Assembly: GCA_017465905.1 (NCBI GenBank)
Contig: JAFTVE010000027.1
Span: 1 to 64,000 of the forward strand
Length of the DNA stretch: 64,000 nucleotides
Source: Bacteroidaceae bacterium
GTDB taxonomy: Bacteria > Bacteroidota > Bacteroidia > Bacteroidales > Bacteroidaceae
Direction of reading: 5' to 3'
Both the position numbers and the translations under genes were made by a program. The notes below the pieces were generated by a model. The model was given only the letters and a program-made list of their open reading frames with translations, made no database searches and was not told the origin of the DNA. Numbering within the stretch: position 1 is the stretch's first letter; each line of letters begins with the position of its first letter. Shown in pieces: positions 26,246-33,773 of the stretch.

Positions 26246-27334
26246 TCACTTTACAGCCTCACGCACAATCTGCTGCATACGCTCATACTGCTCTTCCATG
26301 CTGGTGAGGAGCTTGTACTGGGCATGAGTGCGCACGAGGTTGTGGCCATCGTAGCGTACCTTGTAGTAGTTGTCGCCATCAATGTAGTCCATGAGGAAGC
26401 GGAGCACCTGCTCGTAGGTGATATAGATACCCGAGAAGGCAAGCCAGTCGATCTCGCTCTGAGTCATTGAAGCCTTGCGCTCTGAGAGGTAACCCTTGAT
26501 GTAGCCCTCAAACATGTTGATGTCCATTGATACGCGGTTGAGGTCCTGATCGTCCTCGGCACCGGTATTGGTGTATGAACGGAGAGCGTCGCCCACGTCG
26601 TTGAGCGAAGTGCTGCTCATGCAGGTATCGAGGTCAATAACGCAGAGTACGTCACCATTCTGATTAAAGAGGATATTGCTGAGCTTGGTATCGTTGTGGG
26701 TCACTCGCATGGGGAGCACGCCCTCCTCTACCATCTTCCAGAAGTCGAGCATCTGCTCGCGACGGCTCTCAATCCATGAGATTTCCTCCTTCAGTTCAGC
26801 TACGCGGCCCATAGGATCCTTTGCAATGGTCTCGTCCCACTGCTGGAAACGCCAACGGATATTGTGGAATCCCTTGATGGTCTCGGCCAGAGGCTCGGTA
26901 AAGTCGGCCAACTGAGCCTGAAAACGTCCGATACCCTGACCACCCTTGTAAGCGAGTTCGGGAGTGTCGGCACGGTCATAGGTCACAGAGCCTTCGATAA
27001 ACTCACACACTGCCCAGTAATTGCCCTCATTGTCCTTCCAATAGAGCTTGCCGTCAACGGTAGGAGTCACGGTCAATGCCTCACGACGAGGATCGCCACC
27101 GGCAGCAGCAATCTTCTCCTTCAAGTGAGCAGTCACCTTAGCGATGTTGTCCATCATGGCGGGCACATCGGGGAAGATAGCGTGGTTCTTACGCTGGAGG
27201 ATGTAGTTGGGAGTGTTACCTACGGTCTTAACGATAAAAGTATCGTTGATAAAACCTTCACCAAGGGGCTTGATGATTTCAATGTCGCCTTCGATTGCGA
27301 AGTGCGAAGCGATGCTAAGCATTCTTTCGTCCAT
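26246..27334 (-). CDS. N-acetylhexosamine 1-kinase-like phosphotransferase
   Basis: 362 residues, close to NahK (about 359). Aminoglycoside-phosphotransferase fold: N-lobe loop PLGEGFINDTFIV (23-35), YILQRKNHAIFPDV (44-57), catalytic RVTHNDTKLSN with Asp215, and metal-binding VIDLDT (232-237). NahK-type enzymes phosphorylate GlcNAc or GalNAc at C1 in salvage of host or milk glycans. Neighbouring sugar permease supports that role. Homoserine-kinase-like annotation is an alternative but fits the motifs less well. Confidence 0.75.
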   Translation of the reverse strand: MDERMLSIASHFAIEGDIEIIKPLGEGFINDTFIVKTVGNTPNYILQRKNHAIFPDVPAMMDNIAKVTAHLKEKIAAAGGDPRREALTVTPTVDGKLYWKDNEGNYWAVCEFIEGSVTYDRADTPELAYKGGQGIGRFQAQLADFTEPLAETIKGFHNIRWRFQQWDETIAKDPMGRVAELKEEISWIESRREQMLDFWKMVEEGVLPMRVTHNDTKLSNILFNQNGDVLCVIDLDTCMSSTSLNDVGDALRSYTNTGAEDDQDLNRVSMDINMFEGYIKGYLSERKASMTQSEIDWLAFSGIYITYEQVLRFLMDYIDGDNYYKVRYDGHNLVRTHAQYKLLTSMEEQYERMQQIVREAVK

Positions 27335-27377
27335 GTTTCTATTTTGGTATTAGCGTTAATACACAATATTTATCGTA

Positions 27378-27385
27378 CAAAAGTA
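27378..27385 (-). promoter_or_regulatory. -7 box for the kinase/permease unit
   Basis: The minus strand reads TACTTTTG, an exact TAnnTTTG match, 44 bp before the start codon at 27334. The -33 element is poor (TGTG). Confidence 0.5.
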
Positions 27386-27471
27386 TGGCAAATATTGCAA
27401 TCCACACAATAAATATTCCAAAAATCGGCAGAAATAAACGACAATAAGAGCAGGCAAAGAAAAGATTTGAT

Positions 27472-27479
27472 TACTTTTG
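27472..27479 (+). promoter_or_regulatory. -7 box for prmC-recX
   Basis: TACTTTTG, an exact TAnnTTTG match, 34 bp before the GTG start of prmC. The gap is a divergent promoter region with the kinase gene. Confidence 0.55.
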
Positions 27480-27512
27480 TAAAGAAATGCAAACCCTAAA
27501 AGGCAAAAACGC

Positions 27513-28355
27513 GTGAAACAGCTGATAGACAAACTACAGACAGCACTCTCGGGCATCTATGAAGGACACGAACTAACGGCCATCATCCGCACCATCTGCT
27601 GCGACATGCTGGGCATAGGTACCGCGACCTATTATCTCAAGGAGGCGGTGACGCTGACAAGCGAGCAGGAGTCTCTTCTGCGGGGCATCATCGACCGTCT
27701 ACAGCAAGGCGAACCACTGCAATACATAGAGGGGAAAGCCCCATTTTGCGGGATGGAGTTTGCAGTAAATTCATCTGTACTCATACCGCGTCCCGAGACG
27801 GCAGAACTGGTAGATTGGATTGTCTGCGAGCATGCCACGCAACAACCACGCATACTGGACCTTGGCACCGGAAGCGGCTGCATCGCCATCGCACTGAGCA
27901 AGCAGCTTCCGCAAGCCACGATAGAGGCTTGCGACATATCGGCAGAGGCATTGACCGTAGCCAAAGAGAACGCCCGAATGAACGAGGCACCCGTATCCTT
28001 CTTCACACACGACATGCTCGACCTCGGCACTCCCCTCCCCCATTCCTATGACATACTGGTGAGCAACCCTCCCTACATACGACAGAGCGAGGCAGCGGAC
28101 ATGAGCATCCAAGTCACCGAATGGGAGCCCCACACCGCCCTCTTCGTGCCCGACAACGATGCACTACGCTTCTACCGCGCCATTGCTGAGCTGGGGCAGA
28201 CGGAGGCACTACGCCCTGGTGGGCATATCTACGTGGAGATCAATCAGGCATTAGGCAAAGAGACTGTGGCCCTATTCGAAGCATACGGCTATCAGGATGT
28301 GGAGTTGCGGAAAGATATTTATGGAAATGAGAGGATGATTGGAGTTAGGAGTTAA
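27513..28355 (+). CDS. prmC: Peptide chain release factor N5-glutamine methyltransferase
   Basis: 280 residues starting with GTG at 27513; no better start lies downstream. It methylates the GGQ glutamine of release factors using S-adenosylmethionine. SAM-binding ILDLGTGSGCIAIAL (114-128) and the catalytic NPPY (185-188) are intact. It is first in a prmC-recX unit. Its last codons and stop lie inside a GAGTT heptad array that continues to the recX start. Confidence 0.95.
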   Translation: MKQLIDKLQTALSGIYEGHELTAIIRTICCDMLGIGTATYYLKEAVTLTSEQESLLRGIIDRLQQGEPLQYIEGKAPFCGMEFAVNSSVLIPRPETAELVDWIVCEHATQQPRILDLGTGSGCIAIALSKQLPQATIEACDISAEALTVAKENARMNEAPVSFFTHDMLDLGTPLPHSYDILVSNPPYIRQSEAADMSIQVTEWEPHTALFVPDNDALRFYRAIAELGQTEALRPGGHIYVEINQALGKETVALFEAYGYQDVELRKDIYGNERMIGVRS

Positions 28356-28370
28356 GAGTTGTGAGTTATG
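28342..28370. repeat. GAGTT heptad array spanning prmC stop and recX start
   Basis: GAGTT begins at 28342, 28349, 28356 and 28363. The prmC TAA (28353-28355) and the recX ATG (28368-28370) are both formed by array units or their edge. Confidence 0.85.
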
Positions 28371-28832
28371 ACTGCAGATGAGATACTATATAAATTGGCT
28401 GCGCGATGCTCGGTAAGCGAGCAATGCCTGAGCGACATAGAGGCCAAGTTGAGCCGCTACGACCTCACCGAGGAGGAGCACACCCGTATCCTGCGCCACC
28501 TCGTAGAAGAGAAGTACGTAGATGACCGGCGCTATGCCGAGGCCTACGTGAAAGACAAATACCGATTCAACAAGTGGGGACGCATCAAGATTGCTCAGGG
28601 CCTGCGCCTGAAGGGCATTGACAATGAGACGATAAAGTCGGCCATGGAAACAATTGACGAAGAGGAGTATCTAAGCATTCTGCGCGACCTCATCAAGGCC
28701 AAGTGCAAAAGCACGCGAGGGGCAAGCGAGTATGAGATAAACGGCAAACTCACCCGTTTTGCCACAGGGCGAGGCTTTGAATATGCCGCGATACGGAGGT
28801 GCATTAACGTTGACGATGACTATTGGGATTAA
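28368..28832 (+). CDS. recX: RecX regulatory protein
   Basis: 154 residues, normal for the family. Three-helix repeats with RYDLTEEEHTRILRHLVEEKYVDDRRYAEAYVKDK, and LRLKGIDNETIKSAM, match RecX, which binds RecA filaments and limits recombination activity. Starts 12 bp after prmC, inside the heptad array, so the spacing and the ATG depend on that repeat. An inverted-repeat element follows at 36 nt. Confidence 0.9.
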   Translation: MTADEILYKLAARCSVSEQCLSDIEAKLSRYDLTEEEHTRILRHLVEEKYVDDRRYAEAYVKDKYRFNKWGRIKIAQGLRLKGIDNETIKSAMETIDEEEYLSILRDLIKAKCKSTRGASEYEINGKLTRFATGRGFEYAAIRRCINVDDDYWD

Positions 28833-28867
28833 AAGAATAATAATATGGCGAGTCAAACAAACAGGTC

Positions 28868-28951
28868 GTGTCATTTTGAGCACAGCGAAAAATCTCGCAT
28901 TTTTTTTGTGAAGTCCCTGCGCGAGATGTTTCACTTCGTTCAACATGACAC
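28868..28951. repeat. TGTCATTCTGAGC-type inverted repeat, copy 1
   Basis: GTGTCATTTTGAGCACAGCG (28868-28887) and a TTCAACATGACAC end (28939-28951) form a long imperfect hairpin with inner CTCGC/GCGAG pairing. Same family as 46739-46813 and 60785-60869. It starts 36 nt after the recX stop. Confidence 0.9.
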
Positions 28952-28967
28952 TCTTTGGTGACCCTTT

Positions 28968-29657
28968 ATGAAATGGATTGACGACCTCAAGGAACTACTT
29001 TTTCCACGCTACTGCAAGGTATGCCGACGACGCCTTACCCACAGCGAGCAGCACCTCTGCGTGAGTTGCCTATTGGAACTACCACGCACCCACTACGAGC
29101 GCACTCCCAACAATATGCTGATGCAACACTTCATGGAATGGCCCGAAGTAGTGGCCGCCACAGCATACTTCTATTACTATAAGGAGGGACGATACAGCAA
29201 CCTCATCCATCACCTGAAATACTACGACCACCCCGAAGTGGGCACTTACCTCGGGCGCTTGGCCGCCACTGAGCTACAAGCCAGCGGATTCTTCGAGGGC
29301 ATCGACCTCATCGTCCCCGTCCCCCTATCGAAGAAGAAACAACGCAAGCGTGGCTACAACCAATGCGACTATATTGCCCGAGGCATCGGCCAAGTCATCG
29401 GTATCGATGTACATACACAATGCATCGAACGTGCCGTAGACACCGACACACAAACGCACAAAAGCCGAATGGAGCGATGGAAGAATACCGAAGGTATCTT
29501 TCAAATAACCGATGCTACCGCCGTGAGTGGCAAGCACATCCTTATCGTCGATGATGTAGCGACAACAGGCGCCACGCTACATGCTTGCGTATCGACCTTA
29601 CTGAAAGTACCGAACGTGCGTGTCAGTATATTTGCATTGACAAAAACGGCAGAATAA
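28968..29657 (+). CDS. comF: ComF-family phosphoribosyltransferase-like protein
   Basis: 229 residues. An N-terminal zinc ribbon (Cys16, Cys19, Cys31, Cys34) precedes a type I phosphoribosyltransferase fold with IVPVPLSKKKQRKRGYNQ and the PRPP loop ILIVDDVATTGAT (191-203). ComF homologues aid DNA uptake or processing of incoming DNA in competent bacteria; its role here is unproven. It is separated from recX by an inverted-repeat element. Confidence 0.9.
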   Translation: MKWIDDLKELLFPRYCKVCRRRLTHSEQHLCVSCLLELPRTHYERTPNNMLMQHFMEWPEVVAATAYFYYYKEGRYSNLIHHLKYYDHPEVGTYLGRLAATELQASGFFEGIDLIVPVPLSKKKQRKRGYNQCDYIARGIGQVIGIDVHTQCIERAVDTDTQTHKSRMERWKNTEGIFQITDATAVSGKHILIVDDVATTGATLHACVSTLLKVPNVRVSIFALTKTAE

Positions 29658-29664
29658 TCCATCG

Positions 29665-29752
29665 CGTCAATAGCTACCGACGAACACGTCACTAACTACC
29701 GAGCCACACATCGATAGTTAGCGATGCATGGCTCAGTAGTTACTGAGCGACA
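29665..29752. repeat. Four tandem 22-bp units (array C) forming a convergent-gene hairpin
   Basis: Units start at 29665, 29687, 29709 and 29731. Individual units carry internal dyads (CGTC..GACG, CATCG..CGATG, GCTCA..TGAGC) around a TAGTTA-like centre. Units 2-4 also pair with each other: 29695-29713 and 29722-29740 match at 16 of 19 positions around an 8-nt loop. It begins 7 nt after the comF stop and ends 2 nt before the opposing gene's stop, so it may terminate both. Confidence 0.8.
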
Positions 29753-29754
29753 AT

Positions 29755-30846
29755 TTACTTAATGATTACCAACAAGGCTCCAAAGCCATATTCGCGAAAC
29801 GAGGCGTCCTGACTGAGGCAGGAACCATACTTGCTCTTCAGTTCCTTGAGTAGTGCATTGCGTAGTACGCCTTCGCCCTTTCCGTGAATGAATACCAGGC
29901 GCTGGTTCTTCTTGCCACGGTACTCGTCCATCGTCTTGCGGAACACATCGAGCTGATAGTTGAGCATATCGCCACTCGTCATACCATTGGTATTATCGAG
30001 GAGCTCGTGGATATGGAGGTCTACCTCAACGGTATTGTCGGCCTTCTGCTTGCGTGCAGGTTGGGGCGTATGACGGGGGCGGCTATCCTCCTTCTTTTTC
30101 TGCAGCAAAGCCTCTTTCAAGTCGTCAGCCTCGACATATACTTGGCGTACGGGGCGGTCGTCGCGGACGATATCGTACACTAAAGCCGGCTCGTCAAAGA
30201 AGGGGCTATCGGTGTTGAAGGTATGTAACTTGTAGAATTTTACCGTATCGATGCGCAGCTCTACATCTACCGCAGGCTTCTTCATATAGTTCTTCTCCTC
30301 CTTGAAGGCGATGAACTGAAGGTTTACGCGCTCCAACTCATTAAGTTGCTCACGGCCAAACTCCTCGATAAAGAGCTTGGTGTTGGGCTCTATGATGCCT
30401 TGTGCACGCAACTTCATTCCCCCAGCCGTGGGTGAAGCATAGAGATACGAGAGGTAGTAGTTGCTATCGTTCACCAAGTATGCCTCAAAGATGGTGGTGC
30501 TTATCTGCTTGATGTCGACGGGCACAAAGGCAAGGGCGACGTTGAGTTTCTCACCTTCGCGACGCTCCATGGGGCGATAGGTCACTTCTGGTTCAAAGTC
30601 ATCCTCCTCGTCCCGAAGAGCGGTTACCGTCGTTTTAACTGGCTTCTTAGGCTCTTCCTTCTTGGGAGCCACCGTCTTCTTCTCGAAGTTATACTCATTG
30701 GTGTCTATCACTACGCACTCGCGGATGAGCATAGGGATGCTGAACCCGTTTTCGTCCTCTACGAGTACGATATCTTTGCCTTGAAATCCTTTTACGATGC
30801 CGCCTCCGGTCTCGAAGAGGAAGCGCACTTTGTCTCCTATTTGCAT
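29755..30846 (-). CDS. DUF2027/Smr-domain protein
   Basis: 363 residues. Residues 1-45 form a small beta-barrel-like start ([16 protein letters not shown]), a Lys/Pro/Glu linker follows, then a DUF2027 beta domain (about 95-235), and a C-terminal Smr domain (about 273-363) with VDLHIHEL (275-282) and IHGKGEGVL (320-328). Smr domains of the MutS2 type nick DNA or RNA, or act on collided ribosomes; this MutS-free form is typical of Bacteroidetes and its substrate is unknown. Downstream of the Nudix gene on the same strand. Confidence 0.85.
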   Translation of the reverse strand: MQIGDKVRFLFETGGGIVKGFQGKDIVLVEDENGFSIPMLIRECVVIDTNEYNFEKKTVAPKKEEPKKPVKTTVTALRDEEDDFEPEVTYRPMERREGEKLNVALAFVPVDIKQISTTIFEAYLVNDSNYYLSYLYASPTAGGMKLRAQGIIEPNTKLFIEEFGREQLNELERVNLQFIAFKEEKNYMKKPAVDVELRIDTVKFYKLHTFNTDSPFFDEPALVYDIVRDDRPVRQVYVEADDLKEALLQKKKEDSRPRHTPQPARKQKADNTVEVDLHIHELLDNTNGMTSGDMLNYQLDVFRKTMDEYRGKKNQRLVFIHGKGEGVLRNALLKELKSKYGSCLSQDASFREYGFGALLVIIK

Positions 30847-30851
30847 ATTAT

Positions 30852-30927
30852 TGAATTCTGAATTTTGAATTATGAATTATAAATCGATTTTACTTCAACA
30901 GAATTCAGAATTTAGAATTCAGAATTC
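30852..30927. repeat. Opposed heptad arrays TGAATTN / AGAATTN overlapping the Nudix gene end
   Basis: TGAATTC-type units begin at 30852, 30859, 30866 and 30873 (with a decayed TAAATCG next). AGAATTC-type units begin at 30900, 30907, 30914 and 30921. The right arm encodes the last residues (ILNSKF) and the stop of the Nudix protein. Confidence 0.85.
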
Positions 30928-31411
30928 GTTTAATTTCTTGTTCAAAGTTGGGTGTGAGCACGCCCTTGCCTATGGCATCACGTATCTCACCGAGTGTCCA
31001 GAAGCGTCCACCGTCGAGCTCTGCGCTGGGGCGAATTTCGCCTTCATATACCGTTTTATATACGTGTACCAACTCTCGTTCACGCTCCGACTCAAAGACG
31101 TAGCGCAGCAGAAACTCGGGTGTGAAGTCCTCGATGCCCAATTCTTCGCGCACTTCGCGGCGCAGTGCATCGGCAATTTCCTCACCGTAATCCACGTGAC
31201 CGCCCACGGCCGTATCCCACTTGCCGGGCTGAATATCCTTCCACAGGGGTCGTTGCTGAAGGTAGAGGCGCCTCTCGGCGTCAAACACATGCAGATGTAC
31301 CACGGGATGCAGCGGCTTGCTGCCGTCGTGGCACTCGCCTCGGGTGGCCTTGCCGATTACACGGCCTTCCTCGTCGACGAGGGGGAAGAGTTCTTGGTTA
31401 TTGTCTTGCAT
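30905..31411 (-). CDS. Nudix hydrolase, IPP-isomerase-like subgroup
   Basis: 168 residues. The Nudix box GHVDYGEEIADALRREVREE (71-90, then LGI) is complete, and the N-terminal LVDEEGRVIGKATRGECHDG with LHPVVHLHVF resembles the YfcD/IDI-like group, which hydrolyses nucleotide-linked compounds rather than isomerising IPP. Cytosolic. The C-terminal ILNSKF and stop come from an intergenic heptad repeat, suggesting that the repeat extended or replaced the original end. Lies 45 bp after queA. Confidence 0.85.
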   Translation of the reverse strand: MQDNNQELFPLVDEEGRVIGKATRGECHDGSKPLHPVVHLHVFDAERRLYLQQRPLWKDIQPGKWDTAVGGHVDYGEEIADALRREVREELGIEDFTPEFLLRYVFESERERELVHVYKTVYEGEIRPSAELDGGRFWTLGEIRDAIGKGVLTPNFEQEIKRILNSKF

Positions 31412-31456
31412 TGCTTACTGTTTTCTTTGAGCAGACGGCGTCTGCTCTTACTAAAA

Positions 31457-32680
31457 TTAAGGGACGAGCAATGAACTGTCGCCATAGCTCAGGAAACGGA
31501 AGTCATGAGCAAGGGCGTAGTCGTAAATCTTGCGCCAATCGCCCTTCACAAAAGCCGACACGAGCAGTAGCAACGTGCTCTTGGGCTGATGGAAGTTGGT
31601 GACAATGCGTCGCACGATGTGGAATGTGTAGCCCGGCGCAATCATGATCTGCGTATTGGTGTGCAAGGCTGGCAATTCGTGACGGTCGAGATAGGCGAGG
31701 ATGTGCTGCAGTGCCTCTAGGGTGGTGAGGCGGTTGTTGTCCTCCTCATAGGGCATCCACTGAGTCACGCGCAGTTGCTCCTCCGTAGCATCGGGGCAGC
31801 GACTGATGAGTACTCCTATATAATATAGGCTCTCGAGCGTGCGCACCGAGGTAGTGCCCACGGCAATGGCCTCGCCATGGTGTGCAATAAGTTTCTCTAT
31901 CGTGGTGCGCTCTACCACGATGTACTCCGAGTGCATCTCGTGGTCGCCAATCTCAGCACTCTTCACGGGCTTGAAGGTACCTGCTCCTACATGCAGCGTC
32001 ACCTCCTCACGCTCTATGCCCTTGGCATCGATAGCCTGTAGCACCCGTTCGGTAAAGTGGAGCCCGGCGGTAGGTGCCGCCACCGAACCTTTTATCTTCG
32101 AGTACACCGTCTGATAGGTTTGCTTGTCGCTCTCTTCAGTCTTTCTGTTCAGATAGGGAGGAATGGGCAGTTCGCCCACAGCCTCGAGCACCTCGGCGAA
32201 GGTCACCGTAGCGTCGTCCCAGGCAAAGGTGATGCGATGTCCCGTGCCCACGGCCTCGCTACGTGTGGCGGTGAGCGTCAGTGTGTGCTCGCGCACCGTA
32301 ATCTCGCGGCTCAGCACGCCCTCTTTCCATTTCTTGAGGTTGCCCACCAGACAGAGCCAGCTGCAACGCTCGGTTTGTGCAAACATCTGCACATACTCGT
32401 TCGGTACCAATGGCTCAAGGCAGAATACCTCGATGAGTGCACCCGTCTCCTTGCGGAAATGCAGGCGTGCCTGTATCACTCGAGTATTATTGAACACCAT
32501 GAGTGCTCCCGATGGCAGATGTTCGGGAAGCGAAGAGAAGGTGTCTTCGCTCACCTCGCCGCCCCGATAGAGCAGCAACTTGGAGCTATCGCGCTCGGCA
32601 AGAGGGAACTTGGCTATGCGCTCATCGGGCAACGGATAGTCAAACTCATCAATAGCGATATGTCGTGTCTGTTCGTTCAT
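31457..32680 (-). CDS. queA: tRNA preQ1(34) S-adenosylmethionine ribosyltransferase-isomerase
   Basis: 407 residues, the longer Bacteroidetes form. It transfers the ribosyl part of SAM to preQ1 at tRNA position 34 in queuosine synthesis. Motifs: MVFNNTRVIQARL (61-73), LPIPPYLNR, GSVAAPTAGLHFT, TNFHQPKSTLLLLVSAF, and FLSYGDSSLL near the end. First gene of a queA-Nudix-Smr minus-strand group with a good promoter. Confidence 0.95.
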   Translation of the reverse strand: MNEQTRHIAIDEFDYPLPDERIAKFPLAERDSSKLLLYRGGEVSEDTFSSLPEHLPSGALMVFNNTRVIQARLHFRKETGALIEVFCLEPLVPNEYVQMFAQTERCSWLCLVGNLKKWKEGVLSREITVREHTLTLTATRSEAVGTGHRITFAWDDATVTFAEVLEAVGELPIPPYLNRKTEESDKQTYQTVYSKIKGSVAAPTAGLHFTERVLQAIDAKGIEREEVTLHVGAGTFKPVKSAEIGDHEMHSEYIVVERTTIEKLIAHHGEAIAVGTTSVRTLESLYYIGVLISRCPDATEEQLRVTQWMPYEEDNNRLTTLEALQHILAYLDRHELPALHTNTQIMIAPGYTFHIVRRIVTNFHQPKSTLLLLVSAFVKGDWRKIYDYALAHDFRFLSYGDSSLLVP

Positions 32681-32684
32681 ACTG

Positions 32685-32715
32685 CAAAATTAGCGCAAAC
32701 CGAGCGTTGAAGAAA
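32685..32715 (-). promoter_or_regulatory. Promoter of queA
   Basis: The minus strand reads TTTC (32712-32715), 19 bp, TAATTTTG (32685-32692), only 5 bp from the start codon at 32680, implying a very short leader or leaderless mRNA. Confidence 0.5.
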
Positions 32716-32730
32716 AAAAATTACAAAAAT

Positions 32731-32761
32731 TTTCATCTTCTTGCAACTTTTCGCACCTTTG
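32731..32761 (+). promoter_or_regulatory. Promoter of the outer-membrane barrel gene
   Basis: TTTC (32731-32734), 19 bp, CACCTTTG (32754-32761), one base off TAnnTTTG, 48 bp before the start at 32810. Confidence 0.55.
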
Positions 32762-32809
32762 TTACGTCTAATGGATAGAACAACGAACAAAACTTAATAA
32801 TAAAACACT

Positions 32810-33670
32810 ATGAAACTACTGAAAACCGCACTCTGTGCACTGGTCCTGACGGCTGGCATAGGCGCTACAGCGCAAGTAAAGCAAACTGATGAGACACGTA
32901 TCGGCGAATGGCTCATCATCGAGGAATATGAAATCAAGGACAACGATGCCACCGTATCGCGACAAACCAAGGTGCAGGTGGGCGACAAGAAGTTCTCCAC
33001 ACCCCGTCGCCGCATGCGAGCCCACTACCCCACCTACTACATGGGATTCAGTCGCCTGAGCAATGACCCATTCAGTATGGATTACGCCAATGACATCAGC
33101 CAGAATCAAAGTAAATGCTGGGATTGGGGCGTGTACCTCTGCGAGCACAGCATTGCCTTCAACAAGCGCGGCACCATCGGCCTTAGCTATGCCTTCGGAT
33201 TCGGGCGCAGCAGCTATAAGTTCAACGATGGCCAGTACTTTTACAACGACAATGGCCTCATCAACTATGGCACTAACCCTGCAAACACGAGCCAATACGA
33301 TGAGACTTGGTTCCGCTACTGGGGCTTCCGCCTACCCATCAATCTGGAGCTTCAGCACTACGTGAACGGCAAGCCCTTCTTCCTCACCTTCGGCCCCGAG
33401 ATCGAGTACCGCTTCGCTCCCAAGTCATTGGGACGAATCGATGGTGGCAAGCAACGCAACATCAGCAAGAACTATGACCTTAACCCACTCAACGTGAACC
33501 TTATGGCTCAGGTGGGCTACAACAATATCGGTTTCATGGCCAAGCTCTCGCTTATCGACCTTTTCCAGAGCCCAATGAGGCCCGAGTGGCCCATAGGTGG
33601 CGAGGGGCCACTCAGCGGTCCCAATTGCGAAGTCTATCCCCTTACCATGGGATTCTCTATCTTCTATTAA
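32810..33670 (+). CDS. Predicted outer-membrane beta-barrel protein
   Basis: 286 residues with signal peptide (cleavage near TAQ, 22). Alternating strands with aromatic ends (GTIGLSYAFGFGRSSYKF, FWGFRLPINLELQHY-type segments, FFLTFGPEIEYRF, GFSIFY at the C-terminus) fit a small outer-membrane barrel of the Bacteroidetes PorT-like/Omp-barrel class. The C-terminal Tyr is usual for such barrels. Role unknown. Own promoter and terminator; a DNA-level Cys pair (CWDWGVYLC) is visible near residue 103. Confidence 0.65.
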   Translation: MKLLKTALCALVLTAGIGATAQVKQTDETRIGEWLIIEEYEIKDNDATVSRQTKVQVGDKKFSTPRRRMRAHYPTYYMGFSRLSNDPFSMDYANDISQNQSKCWDWGVYLCEHSIAFNKRGTIGLSYAFGFGRSSYKFNDGQYFYNDNGLINYGTNPANTSQYDETWFRYWGFRLPINLELQHYVNGKPFFLTFGPEIEYRFAPKSLGRIDGGKQRNISKNYDLNPLNVNLMAQVGYNNIGFMAKLSLIDLFQSPMRPEWPIGGEGPLSGPNCEVYPLTMGFSIFY

Positions 33671-33696
33671 TATAATACACCTTCTCTTAAAGTTGG

Positions 33697-33723
33697 GCAG
33701 CGAGGCACCTCGCTGCTTTTTTT
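33697..33723 (+). terminator. Intrinsic terminator of the barrel gene
   Basis: GCAGCGAGG (33697-33705), a 2-nt loop, CCTCGCTGC (33708-33716), then seven Ts. The T-run also overlaps the position of the -33 element of nhaC. Confidence 0.95.
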
Positions 33724-33739
33724 ATTCGCTCATTTGCAT

Positions 33740-33747
33740 TATCTTTG
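33740..33747 (+). promoter_or_regulatory. -7 box of nhaC
   Basis: TATCTTTG, an exact match, 26 bp before the start at 33774. The -33 position (33717-33720) falls in the preceding terminator's T-run. Confidence 0.6.
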
Positions 33748-33773
33748 CCCATTAATTACAAAAAAGCACAGAA

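Noticed and set aside
26246..27334. Aminoglycoside-resistance kinase
   Set aside because: The fold is shared, but the HNDTKLSN and IDLDT motifs, length and sugar-permease neighbour fit an N-acetylhexosamine kinase-like enzyme better.
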